NCBI GenBank assembly: GCA_020746875.1
Contig: JAGTJL010000008.1
Location: forward strand, 558,001 to 622,000
Length of the DNA: 64,000 nucleotides
Source: Rhexocercosporidium sp. MPI-PUGE-AT-0058
Lineage: Eukaryota > Ascomycota > Leotiomycetes > Helotiales
Direction of reading: 5' to 3'
The notes beneath the pieces were generated by a model, which saw only the letters and a program-made list of their open reading frames with translations, did no database searches and had not been told where the DNA came from. Of the stretch, positions 33,794 to 46,073 are shown in pieces; position 1 is the first letter of the stretch, and the number at the start of each line of letters is the position of its first letter. A program made the position numbers and the translations under genes.

Positions 33794-35347
33794 CTAAAGG
33801 ATCGTGATAAAGTTAAATAGAATCGATTGAGTTTAGTTGCGGCCAAGACTATACAAGACTTGAAGGATTCGCATCGAATGACACGTTGACCTGCCGTGCG
33901 ACTGAAAAGTACCCCTGTCATTTTCAAAATTGTATATGGCATCATGGCCCAGTACGATCAAAAGTCCTATGACTGCATCTGGACGTGGAAGTGCATGCGA
34001 ACAGATTTTGGGATCCTGGAATAAAACATCAGGGTTGATAGACAGTTCAACAAAACATCTCGCTAGACAGAAGAGGACTTTGGCGAAACTGACTCGAGGG
34101 GTATTCCCAACCAATGAGGATTGTTTCAAGTCTAGCACAACTTTCGTTGCAAGTCGCAAACCAAGCGCCGAGGCTTAAGTAGAATAACGTTTTCGAAATG
34201 ATCTTGGTTTTGAACTCAGAATCAACACTTCCGATGCAGTGGAGCGAACCTTAATAGATAAGCATAAAGCTTCATCATAGAAGTAACGCTTTGGAGAAAG
34301 ACAAGAAGGTGCGAAGAGTTACTGACAGAGAAAATATGTAGAAGTTGGAGTTCGCGTTCAAAATCATGATGAGCTGTTCCCACTGTTGCCAGAGCGCCAA
34401 GAAGACATCCACTCGGCAGCCTCCTAATAGAGTTGCAACCTTTTGAAAAATAAAAGGCAATATGGTTCGAGATCATTGGCTGCTTCAAATTCCCCATGTA
34501 GGCACTCAATCTGATTGCTTACTCAAATGCTTCGGGCAGTAAGCAAGCCACGACGGATCGAGTCTTGAAATACACAACTTTCGATGGATCCTGAAGTTGA
34601 CACCGGCACGGATAAATCCTCAAGCGTGTTTGCCGCATGGCATCCCGGCCACTCGCTTATATCACATCCCAACATGCAGCTGTCATCGAGTTTCTGAGTG
34701 GGCCGTGCGAAGCTGCCCCTTGTCAGCTTTATCATCAGATGATGACGCAGTTGTCGCCAGTGTCCCGATGAGGAGATATCTCCTCTCTTATCTCGAGAGC
34801 CAGTCACGGTACAAAGCAGATGCTTTTGATGACTCCTGCATGATTAATGATGAGAAGCCTTGTGTATTGGTAGAAGGTTGAAAAGCATCGGATTCTTGAA
34901 GGGAAAGTCTGATTTCACATGGCCCAGATCCCGGGAATAAATCGGCGTTAAGGCTGGGCTAGACCGCACTTGCGGAAGCTTGTGTTGATTCAGGGGTTTG
35001 ATTGGACAAAGGGAAACCTGAGGGGGGTCCTCAAGGATAAGCTCGCACGCGGAGACGATGCCGGACGGCACGAGGACGGGATTTTGGACCGAGGAGGCTT
35101 CTGTAGTATGCAGCACAGTATGTTCTCTAAGCATCTCTATCCCATGAGAGCTTCTGTTGAGGATTACAAAGCGAAGAGTCGGACTATAAGACGAGCTTGA
35201 GGAACGAGGAGAGGGGCAATGTAATTCCGGGTACAGCAAGACACCACATCAGACGACTTCTGCAAGGACTTCAACATTGGTCGAGAGGAATTGAACTATT
35301 GAACCGAATCAAGGAGACATAATCTAATATCGACAACAACAAGCACA
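33794..35347. other. Unresolved stretch with minus-strand coding-like fragments
   Basis: On the minus strand, about 34807-34525 (LDDSCMLGCDISEWPGCHAA), about 34450-34310 (GCRVDVFLALWQQWEQLIMI) and about 34165-33835 (ATKVVLDLKQSSLVGNTPRV) have protein-like composition. I could not join them into one frame, nor recognise a family. They may be exons of a small gene or a relic. From about 34840 to 35347 nothing is seen beyond the leader of the MFS gene. Confidence 0.3.
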
Positions 35348-37747
35348 ATGGCAGAAGCAAGCGAGAAAATGGAAGTTGGTAAACGTCTGTCTGCAGAAGA
35401 AGGGCTTTCGCCAACAGATGATTCTTACTACGACCTCCCACCCTCGAAAGAATTCGAACCCATAGCTGCATCGGGAGAAGCCACACCCAGCAGACCAAAT
35501 ACATTGGGAAGGAACAGGACAGGTGTTTCAACGAGATCGAGTATCAGTCGGACAAGGACGCACAATGGATATGGTTGTGATGATAATGAGGAGTCGGGGC
35601 GGGATGTCGAAGGAGGTGTGCCGGAGAAAGACCCATATGATGTGGTTTGGGAGGGCGGAGATATGGATCCATCGAATCCTAGGAGTATGACTTTGGCAAG
35701 GAAATGGTTGGTGGTATTGATTGTCAGCGCAAGCTCGCTTTGTGTGTGAGTATTACCAGTCTCTCGAGATGTTGATGCCTCGGAGGAGTGGGGTTGAGTG
35801 GTGGAAGAAACTGAGAAAAATCGGTCGAATGTAGTGCTAATTCTTTTCTCCTTTGCAGTACATGTACGTCTTCGATATACACGTCTACCTATGGGCAGAT
35901 CACCAAGGAGTTCCATTGTTCGAAAATTGTTGCGACTTTGGGATTGTCTCTTTTCATAATGGGTCTTGGTGTTGGACCTATGCTTTTAGGACCTCTTTCG
36001 TATGTCCTAATCCGCGTCGGCCCTACCATGCATCACTAACTCTTGACAGAGAGTTTTATGGTCGCCGTCCCATCTACTGGGTTTCATTTAGCATGTTCAT
36101 AATATGGCTCATCCCTTCCGCTGTCGCCAAGAACATTCAAACGATGCTCATAGCACGATTCCTGGACGGACTTTCTGGAAGTGCCTTTCTCTCCGTCGCA
36201 GGAGGAACGGTGGGTGATATGTTCAACAGAGAGCAGTTGCAACTGCCTATGTTGATCTACACTGCCTCGCCGTTTGTCGGGCCATCACTTGGTCCGCTCA
36301 TTGGAGGTTTCATCAATCAGTATACCGATTGGAGGTGGACTTTCTATGTTCTGCTTATCTGGTCAGGAGCCAATCTGGGAATGATCATGCTTTTTGTTCC
36401 AGAGACTTACCATCCCATCTTGCTACGAAACAAAGCTCGCAAACTCCGCCAGGAAACCGGTGACGAGAGGTGGAAATCAACCATGGATCGAAACACGAAG
36501 TCGATACCGAAGACCATTGGGCTCTCGCTACAGCGCCCGTTCCAACTCCTCTTTCTGGAGCCCATGGTTTTGAACTTGTGTCTCTTCTCGGCCATTCTTC
36601 TCGGGATCCTGTATCTTTTCTTCGGCGCCTTCCCACTCGTGTTCATGGGAAATCATGGATTCTCCCTATCGCAGACAGGAATGTCGTTCTTGGGAATCTT
36701 CATCGGTATGGTTCTAGGCGCTGCCACAGATCCAATCTGGCACAAGAATTACGCTCGACTGATCCGCCAGCGCGAGGAGAGGACTGGAGAGATCGGAGGC
36801 AGCGAGCCAGAATACCGACTTCCCCCGTCCATTTGCGGAGCTATTCTAGTGCCGATTGGTTTATTCATGTTCGCATGGACGACATACTCTTCTGTACACT
36901 GGATCGTACCTATAATCGGGTCTACTATCTTTGGCATGGGGTAAGTCAAGCAATCCCCCCCTTTCCTCCTTTACTCTGTATTTGTTTTCCTTTTCCGGAC
37001 GAATGGGCAGAAACTTGATACGAGTTCACGGCTCCTGGCTTCATGCTCGGCCGTAAGTGGCGTCGACAGAAGTGCTGTACCTGCATCGACTATCTATCGG
37101 TCTATATAAAATGCCTCACTCCATTGAGCGGCTGATCTGCATGCGCGTCCGCACTATGGAAGTGGCGTCAATTCGGCACACCGAGTCTTTCAGCCCCAGC
37201 ATCAAAACGTCAGGCTCTCCAATCGCCTCTAACTTCCAGTGACTGCGGCCCAAGCCTCCAGCCGCCCGCTGCAGAATCACATACATATCCATACATACAT
37301 TAAATATGCAATGATATGCACTGCACGTGCCGTTACACCGTCTGCGCAGTCGAAAGTGGCATCAAGTGGCTAACCGTGCGTGCTCAGGACACTCCTTGTC
37401 TTCTCCGGCATCTTCACCTTCCTCGTCGATGCGTATCCGCTGTATGCTGCTAGCTCGCTTGCTGCGAATAGCTTTGCGCGCAGTAGTTTTGGAGGTACGT
37501 TCTAAAAATCACACCTCCCACCTATCCACCCGTATCCTCTCTTACATGTAGCTTGAAACGTGAAAGCTGATATTCACCCTCTTAAGCTGCCTTTCCTCTT
37601 TTCGGAGTTCAGATGTACCACACCCTTGGCGATCAGTGGGCTACTTCCCTCTTGGCTTTCTTGACCGTTGCGATGGCGCCTTTCCCGTATCTGTTCTTTA
37701 TTTACGGGAAGAGGATTAGAGGGACGAGTCGCTTTGCTACTGCTTGA
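35348..37747 (+). CDS. MFS drug/polyamine-type exporter (DHA1), 565 aa
   Basis: Proton-coupled exporter of the plasma membrane. Exons 35348-35745, 35859-35999, 36050-36940, 37388-37494, 37587-37747; phases close. The N-terminal 110 residues are polar and cytosolic. The conserved pieces are DPSNPRSMTLARKW before TM1, TSSIYTSTYGQITKEF, GPLSEFYGRRPIYW (motif A region), RFLDGLSGSAFLSVAGGTVGDMF and the motif C-like GPSLGPLIGGFINQYTDWRW. The second half carries VPETYHPILLRNKARKLR and ends LFFIYGKRIRGTSRF, all typical of fungal DHA1 pumps such as FLR1/TPO1 relatives. The 447-nt intron 36941-37387 is far longer than others in the window. Substrate unknown. Confidence 0.92.
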
Positions 37748-39153
37748 TCTCTGATATCTCTTCTTCTTTATACGATACCCGCTGTTAGCTTGTGGTTGCT
37801 TGTGTCGGTTGTATTGTATTGGTTTATGTGGTCGAGGATGGATGATTGGGTGGATAAGACTGGCTATTTTGAGATGTAGAAGGGCTGAGATGAGAGATCA
37901 GCTGATGGAAATTCGTATTTGCATATTCATGGACGGATTAGATGGGTTGGGGAGTACTGGTTCTGATTTAACGCACATAAATACATGTACAGCGAAGGGG
38001 AAACGGATGGTAAGGATCTGTCAGAAGGAGAAATGAAGTGGACGGAACCGTCCTCAAGTCGTATTTACAGCCATCATAATCATATAATCACACATACACA
38101 CACACACATGCTCATAACACACTAATGCTTCAGCCTCACCCCTTTTTGCGTCTTTAGAAACGCTTGAGAACTTGCTTTCATTCTATCATGTTCCGCAGGA
38201 GATTTATCCAACACCATAGTACACCGAGTTGGAATTTCAAATCCCAAGGATACGATCCCTAATCCATGCTTGTGTGTTGCACTGCATAGACTTACCTACC
38301 TAGGTATATGCAGTATGTACTGTCCAACGGAAGCACAGCATAGCTGTCTCATCCCAAGCCAAGGAGCCAAGATAGGACGGGAATGCTGTTGGTTTGGAAA
38401 GGTCTGTCAGATGATCTACTATATGTGGTGAGAGTATGGCATAATACGTGCATGAATATGTGAATGTGTATGTGTATGTGTCGCTGATCAGGTATGAAAC
38501 GACTTGGCTTAGGGAGGTGCGATATGATGGAATGGGATGTGATGTGATAGGGAAGATGTAAAATGGGATGGGATGCGATAGGATAACAGGGTATAATGGA
38601 ATGTGATGCTCCTTTTGTGACGCAGGTGGGAGGGTGGGGCGCCTCGTGTAAACCTCCTAGAAAGAGTGCAGAGTAGAAGAAGTCGTTGGATGATGGGAAC
38701 AGAGGAGCAAATAAGAGATGGAAGTAAATAAGAAGTAGCTGGACTAAGTGAGTTGATGTTTGTTGGGTGGATCGGTTCGTGGGGTCCTGTAGGTACTGAT
38801 CTCTGAAGTGGGGTTTAACAATGAGGGCCCCTGGGCAAAGTTTTGAAATGCTGGATGGATTAATCGTGGTGGTCTCCGATCCCACAATTATGCTTATCAC
38901 CTTCCCTTTCGGGGTAGAGGGGCGGAGATGATTTTAGGGCTGAAGATAAGATCTTTGAAGAAGTCTCTCGGTGTCAAGTTTCCGAAACACATTGATTGTT
39001 AATTTGAGCTCCCAGTCACTCTGTTGCGACAATTCGTTGTGGTTTGGACAGAGACGAATGTAATCATAACATTATCATAGTAACTCGCTGTACAGCATAC
39101 ACCAACAGCCAGGACTGGGCACAAGCCGCCCCACTCCGAAGCCAAACACACAG
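37748..39153. other. Intergenic with simple-sequence tracts
   Basis: Contains a short CA run (about 38094-38108), TGTATGTGTATG-like repeats (about 38460-38480) and a GGGATG/TGTGAT-rich purine tract (about 38520-38600). The long minus-strand open frame at 38900-38349 is low-complexity His/Ile/Ser translation of these repeats and is not called as a gene. Confidence 0.6.
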
Positions 39154-39786
39154 ATGAGGGCTTATCTAATATTGCTCATCTTGGTCGGTTTGATAGCAGC
39201 AGATGTCTTGAAGAATGACGAGTAAGTTCCCTGCGAAGCTTTACTGTACTTCCACAGCCTGCTCTGAAATACCTGTGAGTCGTCTGTTGACTGAGCCTCA
39301 TTTTAGGGCGAGTAAGCTGGGACGTACTGAACATCAACGGTCATCTTTTGGGCGAGAAAGCTCAAATGATGCCGCGAGGTGCAGTGAAGACAGTCTTGAG
39401 CCAGGATTTCTTCCTCCAATGTGGAATTCCAGAAGGTCTCCATCTGATCAGAAGCCTGTGGTTGATGCGCCCCCAGAAGTTCAACCTGTGATCCCACCTA
39501 CGAACTCATGCGAGTGTAAATTCGACCAAGACATATGCTGCACGAACTATATCATCAGGAGCCTACCGAGTCGAGAATGGTTCTGGGCTGCGGGGGTGTT
39601 GTTGCTCATCTATTTTCTTCCGGTGTGGTTCACCAGATGGATACTTGTGAGTCTGACATAGAATCTGCTGTCGCAATTATTCCCTGTAATAGATACTGAT
39701 AGACCTAGGTGATTACTAAATTGCGTCTCTGGTGGAGGTATGGTGTGTTGCCACAGCCTGGACCTGTTGGAAGGGAGAAGAAATAG
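39154..39786 (+). CDS. Small signal-peptide protein with one C-terminal TM segment, 161 aa
   Basis: Three exons, 39154-39221, 39307-39646 and 39709-39786, with matching phases. Residues 1-16 form a signal peptide (MRAYLILLILVGLIAA). The middle is polar, with a Pro-rich stretch (VVDAPPEVQPVIPP) and then a Cys cluster in which four Cys fall within thirteen residues (SCECKFDQDICCTNY). A single TM helix follows (WFWAAGVLLLIYFLPVWF), then a short basic tail ending GREKK. The layout suggests a type I membrane protein with a small extracellular part. I do not recognise the family. Consistent signal peptide, splice borders and phases make it a likely real gene. Confidence 0.7.
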
Positions 39787-42092
39787 CGACTTGGGAAATT
39801 TGCGCAATGTTGAACGGCTTGGTAATAAACCTAAACGCGCAGATTTAGGATTTCAGTAAGAAACAAGATACTTAAAAAGCTACTTAAATTAATTTACAAT
39901 AACCTTGCTCATAACTCTAATATGTGTTGGTACGGTGATGTTTAGCAACGCTACCCCACGATCGCCATTAGGTGCCAAAACAACCAGTATGTGCAGTACA
40001 CATCTAATTGAGATGAAGTACTCGTTCTGTTGAATCCAATGCCATGCTCGACTGAGACCACCAAAGTAATCGGGGTCTCACTCAATCCCAGAAAATTGAG
40101 GTAATTATTTCCTCACCGCAGGACCGAAGTTGACCAACCATACAAGACCCCTTGTTGATTTCATCGTCGTTACCGAGTAGCCGAATGGCTGCCCGTTCAT
40201 ACCCAGTCGCAAACGCTGCCTCGCCTCCCCTCCTGCTGCAGCCTGCAGACGATCGTGGCTTTACCAGGTTTCAGGGGGAAGCATGTGACCCATTGCGGTG
40301 ATATTTGTACGACGCTGGAAGTTCCTGTTGGGAGTTTGGGAAGCATGAAAGGACCCGTCAGAATGGCTATCACATCCAGACCCAGGCTAGACCCGCCGCC
40401 TCTTGTGACTCTACCCAGCTCCACTGCACCAGTCTAAATTTACTGGCGGCGGGTGCCATGCAGTCGCATTTAGTTTTTTCTGCCATTGCTGAAGAAGAAA
40501 TGGTGTATCCAATCCCATGGTTCCAATGTTGTGATCCCCCCTTGTTTTTGGCAGCAGGATTAAGCGAGCGTGAGGATGGTTGATGTGGCTGCGCACGCGT
40601 GAGCCCGGACCCAGCAAGACGTCCTGGATGCTCCTCATGCTCGGTTTTCGAACTCATGATTGAACACGAAATTCCTGCGCAACGACCACAACGTGCTGCC
40701 ACGCGCATCCTAACACTCAATCGTGATACCACCCCTCTATCCCTCTCGTCCGCCACTATTGCGACGCTCGTCAGTCTGCCGCAGACCCTCAATCAACAGT
40801 GCGCAAATTGCGCGCATGAGCAGAAGGCGTTCTTAGGAGCTCATCCACGGCGCGCACCCATCCGCGGCAAGGAAGACAAGACAAGGCAAAGCAAAACAAG
40901 GTCCAGCGCTAACCCCGCCTCCTCCTCTCCTCCTCCTCCTCCACCTCAGCTCCCAATAGCTCGGATTCCATTTCTCAGCGCCTCACTCATCACCGCTCCT
41001 GAGTCTCCTCTCCTCTCTTCTCCAAAAACAAATCAATCAATTAATCCCTACCCTCGTCGATCGAGCCCTCGGAACGGAGCAAAGAAACGAGCAGCCAATA
41101 CTTCGCCGCCCTCCCTCCACTCTAAATACAGCAATTCGACGACGCTCTTGGGTATCAATGCCCCATTTGTTGCGGCGCAAGAGACTAGGGCCGGTTACGT
41201 GCATTCAGCATTCACAGCAGCACGTTGCACAGCATAGCATTGACTTGCTCCCTTCCCTCGCAGCCTGTCTGGCAGCCAGCAGCTAGCAACAGCAGTCAAA
41301 TCTCCCAATTGCGCAAGTTCACGCCGTGGCGTACAGGCTTGAGCTCCTCTACTTGGTTGGCGCGTGATCTGGACTGGGCGAGAAGTGGGGGTAACGAAGC
41401 AGAAAGGAGGCAGGTGGTATTGGTCGCCGACTAAGGCCTGGTTCTGTGCTGCGAGCTCGCAGTGCTGGGACCGACAAGGACCTGGGTTGCTGGTAATACT
41501 AGAGATTGCGAGAGTAGTAGGACTGGAGATTTGGTTGGGTGCGAGATAGGAGGAATACAGGTCAGGCATAGGTCAGGGAAGGTCATAAAGGAGACAAGAA
41601 AGACAAGCCATACACCCACGGTGCATGCGAACTCGTGCCCGTGTGCAGATGGGCACGCGACAAAACGTGGCAAGGATATCAGAAGTGTCAGGTACTCGCG
41701 CTTCCTGATCTGAACTGCGCTGGGGCGGCGCATTGAGTTACAGGAGAGTATCGAGTGTCCTGCTGGGAACAGACAAGACTGACGAATACCGAGGAGGCAG
41801 ATTACAAGCCAGGCCTTGGGACCATCGAGGACCGTGAAAGCTGAGTGTGGGAGTTGCAAGCAAGGTCTTTGTGCATTGTGGTTGCGCCAGACGGCCTACG
41901 GCCGCACCCACCAATCCGTGCGGGCCTTTCCTTCTTGTGCAACATAACATATTGCGGCAAGGTTGATTCCCAGGGTCTCTGACGAACGAGGCAACGACTG
42001 GGCCTTGTTACTGTAGTTATTGACGAGGTGTGTTTCGCATGCACGAGCTAGCCTCGACAAAGATAGCCCCGGGGTGGGTAATAAAAGGCAGC
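39787..42092. promoter_or_regulatory. Long upstream region and leader of acuK
   Basis: About 2.3 kb before the acuK start. A CT-rich tract (CTCCTCCTCTCCTCCTCCTC) at about 40919-40945 and further pyrimidine-rich sequence to 41030 are typical of strong fungal promoters or leaders. Several open frames of 60-210 codons on both strands (for example 40599-41237 plus) lack family features and have biased Ser/Pro/Arg composition. An in-frame ATG at 42039 precedes the chosen start by 18 codons. Confidence 0.5.
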
Positions 42093-44373
42093 ATGTCGGG
42101 AGATACTGAGATAGATGATCCTGAGGTTTCGGATGGCGCTTCGGAGAATGATTACAGTGATCATGATCATGAGCCCGACGTTGTAGACAAGGAGGAAGAC
42201 GATAATACGGACATGGCCGAGCAGACATTCAGATCGGATGTTGATGAGAATGGCAAGGTGGGGGGATCGACGGTGACAACAAAGCCAAAGTTGGATCCCA
42301 AGGATCCTTTGAGACCGAGGAGGAAGAAGGCGAGGAGAGCATGCTTTGCGTGTCAGAGAGCTCACTTGACTTGTGGTATGTTTGCTTTTCTTCGGATGAA
42401 GGGAAATGTTTGGTCCCAGATGCAATGTTGCATTAGCTTCCTCTCCCCAATCTCAACTCTATTCTGCCTTTGTTATGATTCGTATTGACGAAAGCTTCAG
42501 GTGATGAACGTCCCTGCCAACGATGTATCAAAAGAGGACTGGCAGATGTTTGTCAAGATGGTGTGAGGAAGAAGGCAAAGTATCTCCATGATGCTCCAGC
42601 CGAAGCGCTACGACCTGTCCTAGGTCCAAACTACAATCAAGTCAACACTAATCGAAGCAACAACGCACCAAATCCTACCAGCTCTGCTTCTGATACATCG
42701 CCTGGAATTGAAGGTTTCTTCTCTCAAGCCGACACATCACCCTCTTATCCTATCTTTCCCGCGCAGCAGAATCCAATGCCGCCTCCGTTACAATCAAGGC
42801 TATCTTACGGGAGCCAGCAACAATCTCCATTGTCACCAACATTCCAAAGTCAACGCCAGCCAACGATGCAATCGTTAGGACTTCCGCAAGTATCTAATCA
42901 GGACGCCCAAGCCGCCTTCGGTGGTGCTTTATTTGATCCCAGCAATCCAGCATTATTCAACTTTGACCTGGAAGGCTTAAACTTCGGCAATCATTATGGA
43001 GCTCTGGAATTTGGTATGCTAGGGCACATGTCTTCTGGGGCTGCGGAAACACCACCAAAGGATGCCACAGGATCGATATCATCACAAGGGATGGGCGATG
43101 TCGGTTTTAACAACGGCAGTGTGTACGGCAACAACATGGGGTCATTTTCTCACATGTACGGTCAGGATATGCTGCAAGATTACACGGGACTCGATCACCA
43201 GAACAGCATTTTTCCTATGCACCACGGTCTTCCGCATGCTTATGCTATAGGCACGGGTCCGACAAGTCATCATAGCCCAAGTACAGACGCGAGTCCAGGA
43301 GCAAGTGGCATGGGATTCGAAAGTTCACCAACGGCAACGACTTTCACCCCAAACCTCACTCCACATCAATCGTCCGCTGCTCAACGGTCAGCCAAGAGAC
43401 AAGATACAAAGTCTACAGCAGGCAAATTCGGGCCAAGTTCTGTCTTGGGGAAACGAAATCGGGATCCATCTTCTATCTACGACACAGTTCATGAACCCTA
43501 TTCATATACCAATGGCTTTCACAGCCTGACTGCTTTCCTCCAGCGACGCTTCTCTGCCAACAAGACGCTCAGAATCGCCAAGTCGCTCGCTTCTATCCGG
43601 CCCTCCTTTATATCCTGCACGAAGACGCTGAATCGGCAAGACTTGATATTCATGGAAAAGTGCTTTCAAAGAACTCTATTTGAGTACGAGGACTTTATGC
43701 TGAATTGTTGTACACCAACTCTCGTATGTCGGCGGACAGGGGAAGTAGCCGCAGTGAACAAAGAGTTCACGCTCCTCACTGGTTGGAGGAAGGATGTCCT
43801 TCTAGGCAAGGAGCCGAATCTCAATATCAACACTGGCAGAAGTAGTACAGACACTTCGGGACCCGCTAGTCTTACCAATACTGGACGTGCAGGTCTCTCA
43901 ACGCCACGAATGAGGCCGCTGAGTCTTGCTGACCAGCAAAGCAAGGATGGCAAACCACAACCTGTATTCCTAGCTGAATTGCTTGATGATGACAGTGTGG
44001 TGGAGTTCTACGAGGACTTCGCACGCTTGGCATTTGGAGACAGCAGAGGCAGCGTAACGACACGATGTAAGATGCTAAAGTACCAAACGAAAGATGGTCT
44101 CGACTCTCCTGAGCAGAAAGACGAAAGTACAATCAAAGCTAAGCGAGAGATCGCTGGTGGTATCGGGGGACTGGGAAACCGAGTCAGAGAGATCGATGGC
44201 GAGCATGGCATTGAGCGCTTACACCGGGACGGAAAGCTGGATTGTACTTATTGTTGGACGGTCAAGAGAGATGTGTTCGATATTCCTATGCTGATCGTTA
44301 TGAACGTAAGTTATTTCACTTTCCCCTCCAGAAGCTCGTGCGCTAATGAACATAGTTTCTCCCTTGCATATGA
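42093..44373 (+). CDS. acuK: AcuK/ERT1-type Zn2Cys6 activator of gluconeogenesis, 701 aa
   Basis: Transcription factor for gluconeogenic genes in ascomycetes. Exons 42093-42375, 42501-44305 and a tiny 18-nt last exon 44356-44373 encoding FLPCI-stop, the conserved family end after PMLIVMN. The zinc cluster lies at 84-112 ([11 protein letters not shown] then [13 protein letters not shown]), with an intron right after the third Cys, followed by RKKAKYLHD, a hallmark of this family. An acidic N-terminus and a long Q/S/P/N-rich middle precede a PAS-like domain (about 420-640) with [20 protein letters not shown] and [15 protein letters not shown]. The start [15 protein letters not shown] was chosen over an upstream in-frame ATG because the family begins with such an acidic stretch. 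Confidence 0.93.
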
Positions 44374-45307
44374 TCCTTTTCCCTCTTTCCTTCAATATAC
44401 CTCACAAAATTCGTTCACCGGCGCATCTGGGATTTACGGCATGGCTGCATTATTACGGAGATTGAGAAATGCATGGGAATGGACGGATGAATGGACGGAC
44501 CATTCTTAAAAATCTGCGTGGTGCATGGGTCTATTTGCATATCTGGCAACGGGGAACCCAGGGGAAATGCATGGATGGGATTACAGGACGCTCTGCTATG
44601 AGTGAGCTCTTGGGTGGCGTTCTGGATATTGCTTTCTTCCACTTTTCTTCTTCTTTTGGATTTGCTTTCCTACGGCTATGATGGGATTTTGGTTGCTTGA
44701 TGGCAAACAGGTTGGAAGAGGAATGGCCTTGATACCTTAGAGTGGAGATAGGTAGAGGGTAGGAAGGGGTTGGAAGATGGAAGATGGAAGATGGTCGGCT
44801 CGCGTTGTGTATATTCGAATGCCTGGTGTGGATACTTCGACTGGTAGAGTAACTTTCCTCGGGGAGGGGAGGGGAGGAGGTAAAAAACCAATTATACTTA
44901 TTTCTCATCCTGTCCTGTCTTGAATAAGTGGGTGGAGTAAATAAGGCTGATCCAGTGAGAACCATGCAGCCTCGCCAAGAGAAACGAGGGGCATTCCGAG
45001 GCCGGACATGGATCGGCGGGATTTTGACCCCGCTGCTGATAAACGACAGCCTTGCATCGCATCATGCATTTCCTACACTTTCTTCAATCCACTTCACTTC
45101 AGTTCACTTCAGTTCACTTCAACTTCCACAGCGCTCATCGACCTCCGTCCAATCTCCCTCGTCCACAACAACCAGCGCTCTTCCTCCAGAACTCACGCTA
45201 CCGACTAGGAGACTGCGCAATTCCCACAACGCAATCCACTTCAACACATCTTTAAGCTCTACCCGGAATCGACGAGCAACTAGAGGAAAGCAAACAGCAG
45301 CACAAAT
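44374..45307. other. Intergenic: acuK 3' flank and riboflavin kinase leader
   Basis: No gene seen. Purine tracts (GGGGAGGGGAGGGGAGG near 44861-44878) and a tandem CACTTCAGTT unit near 45092-45122 occur in the leader of the next gene. Confidence 0.5.
45092..45122. repeat. Short tandem repeat CACTTCAGTT x3
   Basis: Three consecutive copies of a 10-bp unit are read directly, about 190 bp upstream of the riboflavin kinase start. Confidence 0.75.
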
Positions 45308-46073
45308 ATGTCGGATAAGCAAGAAGATGCTCCGAAATCAGATGGTCGGGCTACTCGTCCTCAGATCATCGGACCTGATTCAGGACCGGAAGCACCATTT
45401 CCCCTGCGCATGAGCGGAAAGGTTGTCAGCGGGTTTGGGAGAGGGTCCAAGGAGGTTTGTCTTCCATGTCTATATCTGCCCCTGTCCTTCTTCCGCTCCA
45501 CATTTCCAAAGACTTGAGCTTGAGCACAAAAGAAATGAATCTATGGCTAACATTATTATCCAGCTCGGGATCCCAACAGCTAACATCCCCGTCGATACCA
45601 CCCCCTGGATCGACACCGCAGAATCAGGCGTCTACTTCGGCTGGGCCTCCCTCCTCCTCCCAGAAGCCCACCCCTCCCTCACAACACCCCCATCAACCTC
45701 TCAACCCTCCACAACCTTCACATCCGCATCTATAACCCCCATCCCAACGCTCACACCCCCTCCCTCGGTCCTCGAAAAGGGCTGGCGCATCTACCCGATG
45801 GTGATGTCGATCGGGTTTAATCCGTTCTATAAGAATACGGTGAGGAGCGCGGAGGTGCATGTCATGCAAAAGTTTGAGAAGGACTTTTATGGGTGTCAGA
45901 TGAGGTTGTGTATTTTGGGGTTTATTCGGAAGGAGTTGGATTATGTTAGTTTGGAGGCGCTGGTCGGGGATATTAGGATGGATATTGAGGTTGCGGGGAG
46001 GAGTTTGCGGAGGGAGGCGTGGATGGGGAAGGGGGATGGTGGGTGGCTTTGGGGGAGGAGGATTAAGTGGTGA
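45308..46073 (+). CDS. FMN1: Riboflavin kinase, 218 aa
   Basis: Converts riboflavin and ATP to FMN. Two exons, 45308-45454 and 45564-46073, joined in phase 0 exactly within the signature: GKVVSGFGRGSKE then LGIPTANIP. Further conserved parts are GVYFGWASL, YPMVMSIGFNPFYKN, the EVHVMQKFEKDFYGCQMRL segment with the catalytic Glu region, and LGFIRKELDYVSLEALVGDI. A Ser/Thr/Pro-rich insertion (about 85-125) separates the second and third strands, as in other filamentous fungi. Length fits the fungal enzymes. Confidence 0.93.

Noticed and set aside
38349..38900. 183-codon minus-strand frame
   Set aside because: Translation of GGGATG/TGTGAT repeats giving His-Ile and Ser-His runs; low complexity.
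40599..41237. 212-codon plus-strand frame upstream of acuK
   Set aside because: Pro/Ser-rich translation of CT tracts, no conserved feature; more likely leader or promoter DNA.
44531..44965. 144-codon minus-strand frame between acuK and riboflavin kinase
   Set aside because: Ser/Pro/Leu-biased reading of purine tracts; no motif.
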